A DNA stretch of 9,503 nucleotides, taken from positions 1 to 9,503 of the forward strand of contig CALKHM010000093.1 of assembly GCA_937988695.1 (NCBI GenBank), in the 5' to 3' direction. Source of the stretch: an uncultured Microbacterium sp. GTDB lineage: Bacteria; Actinomycetota; Actinomycetes; Actinomycetales; Microbacteriaceae. The translations under genes and the position numbers were made by a program. Every line of letters starts with the position of its first letter. Position 1 is the first letter of the stretch. The notes beneath the pieces are model-generated. The model searched no databases and was not told the DNA's origin. It was given only the letters and a program-made list of their open reading frames with translations. This document shows, in pieces, positions 1 to 6,700 of this stretch.

Positions 1-513
1 GGACAGGCCCATCTTCTCGTTCAGCAGCCCCTTGGCGCGGTCGACGAGCTTGCGCGTCTCGAACCGCTCGACCATGTCGGCGACTTCGGCTTCGAGCGTG
101 ATGATCTGCTCGTGCCGTGCCAGCGCGATCTCGATGGCCGGCAGCAGGTCGTTCGGTGTGAAGGGCTTGACCACGTAGGCCAGCGCGCCTGCCTCGCTGG
201 CACGCTCGACGAGCTCCTTCTGGCTGAACGCGGTCAGCAGCACCACCGGGGCGATGTTGTTCTTGTTGAGCTTCTCGGCGGCCGAGATGCCGTCCAGCTG
301 GGGCATCTTCACGTCCATGATCACGAGATCGGGACGCAGCTCGGTGGCCAGAGCGACGGCGGTCTCGCCGTCGCCGGCCTCGCCGACGACATCGAAGCCG
401 TTGTCACGCAGGATCTCGACGATGTCCAGACGGATCAGAGATTCGTCTTCTGCGACCACCACACGTCGGGGTGCGGATGTTGTGGACGCGGAGGTCTGTT
501 CCTGCTCAGTCAC
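1..513 (-). CDS. pdtaR: PdtaR-like response regulator with receiver and ANTAR domains (C-terminus cut off)
   Basis: Cytoplasmic two-component response regulator of the type of M. tuberculosis PdtaR (Rv1626). The first 171 residues are visible; the family is about 200 long, so roughly the last 35 are outside the window. The receiver domain (about residues 17-135) has the acidic pair E22/D23, the phospho-acceptor D67 in MDVKMP, the switch T94 in LLTAFSQ and K116 in YVVKPF. A charged helical linker (about 132-155) leads into the start of an ANTAR RNA-binding domain, ETRKLVDRAKGLLNEKMGLS. ANTAR regulators usually bind paired hairpins in mRNA and act as antiterminators; that role here is by family. 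No histidine kinase is adjacent, so its partner is probably encoded elsewhere. The start is GTG at 513, chosen because the frame closes just upstream and the signals there fit: AGGA 7 nt before it, and a TAGGAT box that would permit a leaderless mRNA. The symbol follows the mycobacterial homologue. Confidence 0.93.
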   Translation of the reverse strand, partial: MTEQEQTSASTTSAPRRVVVAEDESLIRLDIVEILRDNGFDVVGEAGDGETAVALATELRPDLVIMDVKMPQLDGISAAEKLNKNNIAPVVLLTAFSQKELVERASEAGALAYVVKPFTPNDLLPAIEIALARHEQIITLEAEVADMVERFETRKLVDRAKGLLNEKMGLS

Positions 514-519
514 CCTAAG

Positions 520-525
520 ATCCTA
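520..525 (-). promoter_or_regulatory. Candidate -10 box / Shine-Dalgarno for the response regulator
   Basis: On the minus strand TAGGAT (a TANNNT -10 pattern) lies exactly 6 nt before the GTG start at 513, which would put the transcription start on the first base of the start codon, as in leaderless actinobacterial mRNAs. The same bases contain AGGA 7 nt from the GTG, which could instead serve as a ribosome binding site in a longer transcript. The only -35-like hexamer I see (TTGCAC) is 20 nt from the -10, which is too far. The two readings cannot be separated by eye. Confidence 0.4.
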
Positions 526-569
526 CGGTATCGTCGTTCTTCGGCGTGCAATATGCACGTGGCACGTGC
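526..569 (+). promoter_or_regulatory. tRNA-Leu upstream region with palindromes
   Basis: This short space between the divergent response regulator and tRNA-Leu must hold the tRNA promoter unless that promoter extends into the regulator gene. TATCGT at 529-534 fits TANNNT and is the better -10 candidate; CAATAT at 549-554 is another. Neither has a convincing -35. Positions 545-559 form an inverted repeat, CGTGCA-ATA-TGCACG. Positions 555-568 are two tandem copies of GCACGTG, and 562-569 (GCACGTGC) is a perfect palindrome that ends at the base before the mature tRNA. These may be leader hairpins or an operator; no regulator can be named. Confidence 0.35.
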
Positions 570-652
570 GCCGGTGTGGCGGAATGGCAGACGCGACCGA
601 CTCAAACTCGGTTGCCCGCAAGGGCGTGTGGGTTCGACTCCCACCACCGGCA
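570..652 (+). tRNA. tRNA-Leu (anticodon CAA)
   Basis: A complete class II tRNA cloverleaf of 83 nt. The acceptor stem GCCGGTG (570-576) pairs with CACCGGC (645-651), with discriminator A652. The D arm is at about 579-594, with GCG/CGC stem ends. The anticodon stem ACCGA/TCGGT encloses the loop CTCAAAC (601-607), giving anticodon CAA at 603-605, which reads UUG. The long variable arm GCCC-GCAA-GGGC (614-625) is diagnostic of Leu/Ser/Tyr types. The T arm is GTGGG-TTCGACT-CCCAC (628-644). CCA is not encoded (653-655 is CGT), so it must be added after transcription. The gene is divergent from the response regulator and convergent with pyk. tRNA genes are common integration sites, but no integrase or duplicated 3' end is visible here. 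Confidence 0.96.
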
Positions 653-693
653 CGTTCGAGGGGAGGTCCCGACCGGGGGCGTCCCCTCGAACG
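653..693 (+). other. Stem-loop immediately after tRNA-Leu
   Basis: A perfect 12-bp inverted repeat, CGTTCGAGGGGA (653-664) with TCCCCTCGAACG (682-693), starts at the first base after the tRNA discriminator. Neither strand has a T run after it (plus continues ACGAAACGGG), so it is not a standard intrinsic terminator. It could mark the 3' trailer for RNase processing or act with the next hairpin to stop tRNA transcription. Confidence 0.55.
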
Positions 694-697
694 ACGA

Positions 698-728
698 AAC
701 GGGATGCCTCGACTGGAGGCATCCCGTT
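698..728 (-). terminator. pyk terminator hairpin (possibly bidirectional)
   Basis: A perfect 13-bp stem, AACGGGATGCCTC (698-710) with GAGGCATCCCGTT (716-728), closed by a 5-nt loop, begins 17 bp past the pyk stop codon. On the minus strand the stem ends in GTT and runs on TCGTCGTT, a T-rich stretch typical of GC-rich actinobacterial intrinsic terminators. On the plus strand it is followed by CTCCGTCTCCC, a weaker tail, but it may also stop read-through from tRNA-Leu. Confidence 0.75.
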
Positions 729-745
729 CTCCGTCTCCCGCGCGA

Positions 746-2197
746 CTACGCCTGGTGGTCGCGGTAGATGGGCGCGGCGCCGTGCTTGGCGTCGCCCACC
801 TTGTGGATGCGGATGTCGTTGGTCGAGCCGACGATCCCGGGGGGCGATCCGGAGATCACGACCACCTTGTCGCCGACCTCTGCCAGCTTGTTGCCCAGCA
901 GATGGTCATCGACCTGGATGAACATCCGGTCGGTGTGCGGCACGTGCTCGACGAGGGTGGAGTGGATGCCCCAGGTCAGGGCCATCCGGCGTCGGATGGC
1001 CGGCTCAGGGGTGAACGCGATCATCGGGATCTTCGGGCGCAGCCGGGACATCCGCCGCGCGGAGTCGCCGGACTCCGTGAAGATGCAGACGAACTTCGCG
1101 CCCACGAAGTCGGCCACCTCGTTGGCGGCCAGCGTGATGATGCCGCCCTGGGTGCGCGGGCGGTTCGTGAGCGGATGGATGCGCTCCAGGCCGTGCTCCT
1201 CGGTGGAGGCGATGATCCTTGCCATGGTCTCCACGACCACCACCGGGTACTCCCCCACGCTGGTCTCGCCGGAGAGCATGACCGCGTCGGCGCCATCGAG
1301 AACGGCGTTGGCCACGTCGCTGGTTTCGGCACGCGTGGGCACCGGGCTGTTGATCATCGACTCGAGCATCTGGGTCGCGACGATGACCGGCTTCGCCATG
1401 CGACGGCACAGCTCGACCGCGCGCTTCTGCACGATCGGCACGGCCTCCAGCGGCAGCTCCACGCCGAGGTCGCCGCGGGCGACCATGATCCCGTCGAACG
1501 CGTCGATGATCTCTTCGAGGTGATCGACGGCCTGAGGCTTCTCGATCTTGGCGATCACCGGAACGCGGCGCCCCTCCTCGGCCATGATCTCGTGCACGCG
1601 CTGCACGTCCTTGGCGTCGCGCACGAACGAGAGCGCGATGATGTCGGCGCCCGTACGCAGGCCCCAGCGCAGATCGGCCTCATCCTTCTCACTGAGCGCG
1701 GGAACGTTCACGGCGACGCCGGGCAGGTTGATGCCCTTGTTGTTCGAGACCGGGCCGCCGACGATCACCTTCGTCGTCACGACGGTGCCGTCGGTGGACA
1801 CCACCTGCACACGCACCTTGCCGTCGTCGATGAGCAGGAAGTCGCCGGGCTTGACGTCTTGCGGTAGGCCCTTGAACGTCGTGCCGACGATGTCCTTCGT
1901 GCCGAGGATGTCCTCGGTGGTGATCTTGAACGTGTCGCCCTCGGCCAGCTCGTGAGGGCCGGCGGCGAACCTGCCCAGGCGGATCTTCGGGCCTTGCAGG
2001 TCGACGAGCACCGCGACGGGGCGCTTGGCGTCATCCGCAGCCTTGCGCACATTGGCGAAGTTGTTCTCGTGCACGGCGTAGTCGCCATGGCTGAGATTGA
2101 AACGGGCAACGTCCACGCCGGCGTCGATGATCGCACGGACCATCTCATACGACGAAGTGGCGGGCCCCAGGGTAGCGACGATTTTCGCGCGTCTCAT
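746..2197 (-). CDS. pyk: Pyruvate kinase
   Basis: Converts phosphoenolpyruvate and ADP to pyruvate and ATP in the cytoplasm, the last step of glycolysis. It has 483 residues, full length for the family. The N-terminal half-barrel opens with MRRAKIVATLGPATS, and R32, N34 and S36 in ARFNLSHG are substrate and metal contacts. DLQGPKIR (66-73) leads into the B domain (about 74-165). The signature AKIEKP holds catalytic K217 and metal ligand E219; the second metal ligand is D243 in ARGDLGVE. The ADP/PEP-side motifs MLESMI and SGETSVGEYPV follow, then the C-terminal regulatory domain (about 340-483). The ATG at 2197 matches the usual actinobacterial N-terminus; its likely ribosome site GGAG is 11 nt upstream, rather far. 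The gene follows gltD after 65 bp and ends at a strong hairpin. It may be co-transcribed with gltBD or have its own start; I found no convincing promoter in the gap. All expected active-site residues are present. Confidence 0.98.
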   Translation of the reverse strand: MRRAKIVATLGPATSSYEMVRAIIDAGVDVARFNLSHGDYAVHENNFANVRKAADDAKRPVAVLVDLQGPKIRLGRFAAGPHELAEGDTFKITTEDILGTKDIVGTTFKGLPQDVKPGDFLLIDDGKVRVQVVSTDGTVVTTKVIVGGPVSNNKGINLPGVAVNVPALSEKDEADLRWGLRTGADIIALSFVRDAKDVQRVHEIMAEEGRRVPVIAKIEKPQAVDHLEEIIDAFDGIMVARGDLGVELPLEAVPIVQKRAVELCRRMAKPVIVATQMLESMINSPVPTRAETSDVANAVLDGADAVMLSGETSVGEYPVVVVETMARIIASTEEHGLERIHPLTNRPRTQGGIITLAANEVADFVGAKFVCIFTESGDSARRMSRLRPKIPMIAFTPEPAIRRRMALTWGIHSTLVEHVPHTDRMFIQVDDHLLGNKLAEVGDKVVVISGSPPGIVGSTNDIRIHKVGDAKHGAAPIYRDHQA

Positions 2198-2252
2198 TAC
2201 GAGCAGTACTCCGGGTTTCTGTGTATCTTGCGGTATCGCGAGAAGACGGGGA

Positions 2253-2276
2253 TGCGGCCAGCCTACGCGGGCCGCA
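2253..2276 (-). terminator. Weak hairpin over the gltD stop codon
   Basis: TGCGGCC (2253-2259) pairs with GGCCGCA (2270-2276), a 7-bp all-matched stem whose 10-nt loop contains the gltD TAG stop (2263-2265). On the minus strand it is followed by TCCCCGTCTTCTC, pyrimidine-rich but without a T run. It could reduce read-through from gltD into pyk or protect the gltBD mRNA end; a chance GC-rich match is also possible. Confidence 0.3.
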
Positions 2277-3729
2277 CACCGATCGCGACATCTGTTGCGG
2301 CGACGGGCGTCGGCAGCGCCGTCTCGCCGACGAGGTAGCTGTCGACGGCCGCAGCGGCCGCACGGCCCTCGGCGATCGCCCAGACGATCAGCGACTGGCC
2401 ACGGCCGGCATCCCCCGCCACGAACACGCCGGGCAGCGACGTCTCGAACCGCGCCGAGCGCTTGAGGCTGCCCAGCCGCGTGAACGGCAGGTCGAGCTGT
2501 GCGTCGATGGCATCGCGCTCGGGTCCGCGGAAGCCCATCGCGATCAGCACGAGATCTGCGGGGATCTCGCGCTCCGTGCCGGCCTTGGGAACGCGGCCGC
2601 CGTCGACGTACTCGGTCTCGGCCACGCGCAGTGCGCGGACCGCGCCGTCGTCATCGGTGAGGAACTCGACGGTGGAGGCGAGGTAGGAGCGCTCACCGCC
2701 CTCCTCGTGCGACGACTGCACCTCGAACACGGTCGGGAACATCGGCCACGGCTGATGCTCCGGCCGATCGGCGGCCGGCCGGCGCCCGATAGCCAGGTTC
2801 GTGACGCTGCGTGCACCCTGACGATGCGCGGTGCCGATGCAGTCGGAACCCGTGTCACCGCCACCGATGACGATCACATGCTTTCCTGCCGCGGTGATCT
2901 GCTCGAAGACGGCGTCGCCGGCGGCCGCGTGGTTTGCCTGCACGAGGTAGTCCATCGCGAAGTGGATGCCGTCGGCATCGCGTCCCGGGATCGGCAGATC
3001 GCGCGGCACGGTCGATCCGGTGGCGATGACCACGGCGTCGTAGCGGGCACGAAGATCCGCCCAGGTGATGTCGCGGCCGATCTCAACGCCGGTGCGGAAC
3101 TTGGTCCCCTCCGCCACCAGCTGCGTCAGACGCGCATCGACGACGGCCTTCTCGAGCTTGAAGTCGGGGATGCCGTACCGCAGCAGGCCGCCGATGCGAT
3201 CGTCGCGCTCGAAGACCGCCACGGTGTGCCCCGCCCGAGTCAGCTGTTGCGCGGCGGCAAGACCGGCAGGACCCGAGCCCACCACGGCGACGGTCTTGCC
3301 GGTCAGGCGGCCAGGCAGCTCGGGCTCGATCCAGCCGCGGGCGAACGCCTCGTCGGCGATCGTCTGCTCGATGCGCTTGATCGTCACCGGCGGCTGGTTG
3401 ATGCCCAGCACGCACGCGCTCTCGCACGGAGCCGGGCACAGCCGGCCGGTCAGCTCCGGGAAGTTGTTTGTCGCGTGCAGCCGCTCACTGGCCGCGTGCA
3501 TCTCATCGCGGCGGGTGAGATCGTTCCACTCCGGGATGAGGTTGCCCAATGGGCAGCCCCGATGGCAGAACGGCACCCCGCAGTCCATGCACCGGCTGGC
3601 CTGGCGCTCGACCATGGTCAGGTCGGTGGGCTCGTAGACCTCTTTCCAGTCCATGATCCGCACCGGCACGGGGCGACGCGGGGGCAGCTCCCGCTCGGTC
3701 ACCTTGAGGAAGCCTTTCGGGTCAGCCAT
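2263..3729 (-). CDS. gltD: Glutamate synthase (NADPH) small (beta) subunit
   Basis: The flavin subunit of glutamate synthase. It takes electrons from NADPH through FAD and passes them by iron-sulfur clusters to the GltB subunit. It has 488 residues, the usual length. The N-terminal ferredoxin-like region has C47, C50, C55 and C59 (CMDCGVPFCHRGC) and C98, C102 and C106 (CPAPCESAC), ligands of the [4Fe-4S] clusters. The FAD Rossmann motif GSGPAG is at 151-156 and ATGS at 236-239. The NADPH Rossmann motif GGGDTG is at 289-294. The C-terminal FAD motif VFVAGDAGRGQSL has G439/D440. The ATG at 3729 lies inside the end of gltB and is preceded by a near-ideal ribosome site, so the subunits should be made in balance. 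DPYD and NfnB-like proteins share this fold, but the adjacent gltB settles the assignment. Confidence 0.98.
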   Translation of the reverse strand: MADPKGFLKVTERELPPRRPVPVRIMDWKEVYEPTDLTMVERQASRCMDCGVPFCHRGCPLGNLIPEWNDLTRRDEMHAASERLHATNNFPELTGRLCPAPCESACVLGINQPPVTIKRIEQTIADEAFARGWIEPELPGRLTGKTVAVVGSGPAGLAAAQQLTRAGHTVAVFERDDRIGGLLRYGIPDFKLEKAVVDARLTQLVAEGTKFRTGVEIGRDITWADLRARYDAVVIATGSTVPRDLPIPGRDADGIHFAMDYLVQANHAAAGDAVFEQITAAGKHVIVIGGGDTGSDCIGTAHRQGARSVTNLAIGRRPAADRPEHQPWPMFPTVFEVQSSHEEGGERSYLASTVEFLTDDDGAVRALRVAETEYVDGGRVPKAGTEREIPADLVLIAMGFRGPERDAIDAQLDLPFTRLGSLKRSARFETSLPGVFVAGDAGRGQSLIVWAIAEGRAAAAAVDSYLVGETALPTPVAATDVAIGVRPA

Positions 3730-6700
3730 GGGTCACCTCCAGAATCCGGTTCCAGACGACGTCGCCATCGGGGTCCAGGCCCTCCTCGAGGGCGTCTTGA
3801 CGTGTGCGCAGCACTGCCGCGTAGTCGCGCGGCAGCACGCGGACGAAGTTGGCAAGCTCCGCGTCGAAGTCGTCGAGGATCGCCGTGGCGCGCCGGGACC
3901 CGGTCTCCGCGACGTGCCGTTCCAGCAGATCGCGCACGATCGTGGCATCCGCACTGCCCAGCGCCGTCAGCTCGAGCTCGCCCGCGGCCAAGGCCTGCGC
4001 ATTGACGTTGGACTCGTCCAGGCGGTACACGTACGCCGATCCCCCGGACATGCCGGCCCCGAGGTTGCGTCCGGTGCGTCCGAGGATCAGCGCCAGGCCA
4101 CCGGTCATGTACTCCAGCGCATGGTCGCCCACCCCCTCGACGACGGCGGTCGCCCCGGAGTTGCGCACGAAGAACCTCTCTCCGACGACGCCGCGCAGGA
4201 ACATGCTGCCGCTCGTGGCGCCATAGCCGATCACGTTGCCCGCGATGACGTTCTCGGATGCGTCGAACAGCGCTGCGCGTGGCGGCCGGATCACGATCTG
4301 GCCGCCGGAGAGGCCCTTACCGACATAGTCGTTGGAGTCTCCCTCCAGCCGCAGGCTGATGCCGGCCGGCAGGAACGCGCCGAAGGACTGCCCGGCGGAG
4401 CCGGTGAGGTTCAGCTCGATCGAGTCGGTGGCCAGCCCGTGCTCGCCGTGCGCCTTGGTGACGTGATGGCCGAGCATCGTGCCGATGGCACGGTCGGTGT
4501 TGTGCACGGGCAGATCGAGTCGGATATGCCCGCCATGCGCGATGACGTCGCGAGCCTGCTCGATCACCGGCACATCGAAATGAGACTCGATGTGGTGCTC
4601 CTGGTCACGCAGGTGGCGACGCGGCTCGTCGGGCCCGAAGACCGGGCCATGCAGGATCGGACCCAGGTCGAGGCCCTGGGTCTTGAAGTGGCGCACGGCG
4701 TCGTCGACGTCGAGCATCTCACTGTGCCCGACGGCCTCGTCGATCGACCGGAAGCCAAGGGAGGCGAGGTGCTCGCGCACCTCCTCGGCGATGAACTCCA
4801 TGAAGTTCACCACGAACTCGGCCTTGCCGGTGAACCGTTCGCGCAACAGCGGGTTCTGCGTAGCCACGCCGACCGGGCATGTGTCCAGGTGGCATTTGCG
4901 CATCATGATGCAGCCCGACACCACCAGCGCGGTGGTCGCGAAGCCGAACTCCTCGGCTCCCAGAAGCGCCGCGATCACGACATCCCGGCCGGTCTTCAGC
5001 TGGCCGTCGGCCTGGACCACCACACGGTCGCGCATCCCGTTGAGCATCAGGGTCTGCTGCGTCTCGGCCAGTCCCAGCTCCCACGGCGTGCCGGCGTGCT
5101 TGAGCGAGTTCAGCGGGCTCGCACCGGTGCCGCCGTCATAGCCGGAGACCAGGATGACGTCGGCGAGGGCCTTCGCGGTGCCGGCCGCGACCGCGCCGAT
5201 GCCGGACTGGCTCACGAGCTTCACATGCACGCGCGCATGCGGGTTCGCCCGCTTCAGGTCGAAGATGAGCTGTTTGAGGTCCTCGATGGAGTAGATGTCG
5301 TGGTGCGGCGGCGGCGAGATCAGCCCCACACCCGCTGTCGCGTGACGCGTGCGGGCGATCCACGGGTACACCTTCGCGGGCGGCAGTTGGCCTCCTTCGC
5401 CGGGCTTGGCACCCTGCGCGAGCTTGATCTGGATGTCGTCGGCCGAGGTCAGGTAGAGGCTCGTGACGCCGAACCGGCCCGATGCGACCTGCTTGATCGC
5501 ACTGCGGCGGCGCGGGTCCAGCAGCCGATCGACGTCTTCGCCGCCCTCGCCCGTGTTCGACTTGCCGCCGATCGAGTTCATCGCGATCGCAAGGGTCTCG
5601 TGCGCCTCGCGCGAGATCGATCCGTAGCTCATCGCACCGGTGGCGAAGCGCTTGACGATCTCCGAGACCGGCTCGACCTCCTCCAGCGGGACGGCGGGGC
5701 GCTCGTCGGTGCGCAGCCGGAACATGCCCCGCAGCGTCTTCAGCTCGGCGGACTGGTCGTCGACCAGCGCGGTGTACTCCCGGAAGATGTCGAACCGCCG
5801 CGTCTGCGTGGAGTGCTGCAACCGGAACACGGTCTCGGGATTGAATAGGTGCGGTGGACCGTCGCGGCGCCACTCGTACTCGCCGCCGGTCCAAAGCCGT
5901 TCGTGCGCGCGGGCCGCGTCGTCCTTCGGGTAGGCGAAGTCGTGCCGCACCTGGTTCTCCGCCTCGATGTCCTCGAGGGTGATCCCGCCGATCTTCGACT
6001 CCGTGCCGGTGAAGAAGTCGTCGACGAGCTCCTGGCCGAGGCCGATCGCCTCGAACACCTGGGCGCCGGTGTACGAGGCCACCGTCGAGATGCCCATCTT
6101 CGACATGATCTTCAGCACGCCCTTGCCGAGCGCGTAGATGACGTTCGCGACGGCCTTCTCCGGAGCCAGGCCCGTGATCGCGCCCGAGCGCACCAGATAC
6201 TCCACGGTCTCCATCGCCAGATAGGGGTTCACCGCGGAGGCGCCGTAGCCGAGGAGGGTGGCGACGTGGTGCACCTCGCGCACATCGCCGGCCTCGACCA
6301 CCAGCGCGACCTTCATGCGGTCCTGCTGGCGGATGAGGTGGTGGTGCACGGTCGAGACCAAGAGCAGCGACGGGATCGGCACCAGGTCCTTGTCCGAGTC
6401 GCGGTCGGAGAGGATGAGGAACTCCACGCCGTCAGCGATCGCCGCGTCGGCCTCCGCGCAGATCTCCGCGAGCCGTTTGCGCATCGTCCCCGGGCCGGCG
6501 TCGAAGTGGTACAGGCCGTGGATCGTGACCGCGCGCCGCCCCGGCATGGTGCGCTCGATGTTCTGGATCTTGGCGAGCTCGTCGTTGTCGAGCACGGGGA
6601 AGTCGATCGTGATCTGACGGGCGTGGTCCGGACCCCAGGCCAGGAGGTTGCGCTCGGGCCCGATACCGGTGCGCAGGCTTGTGACGACCGCCTCCCGGAT

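Noticed and set aside
570..652. tRNA-Leu as an attachment site for an integrated element.
   Set aside because: No integrase gene, no repeated tRNA 3' end and no composition shift on either side; both neighbours are core genes.
254..1867. 537-codon plus-strand open frame spanning the response regulator, tRNA-Leu and pyk.
   Set aside because: It reads straight through a tRNA gene and both flanking genes on the opposite strand; it is in antisense register with pyk and has no recognisable protein features.
2221..4005. 594-codon plus-strand open frame opposite gltD.
   Set aside because: Same register effect as opposite gltB. gltD has all its cysteine, FAD and NADPH motifs, while the antisense peptide is Arg/Gly/Ala/His/Asp-rich without recognisable domains.
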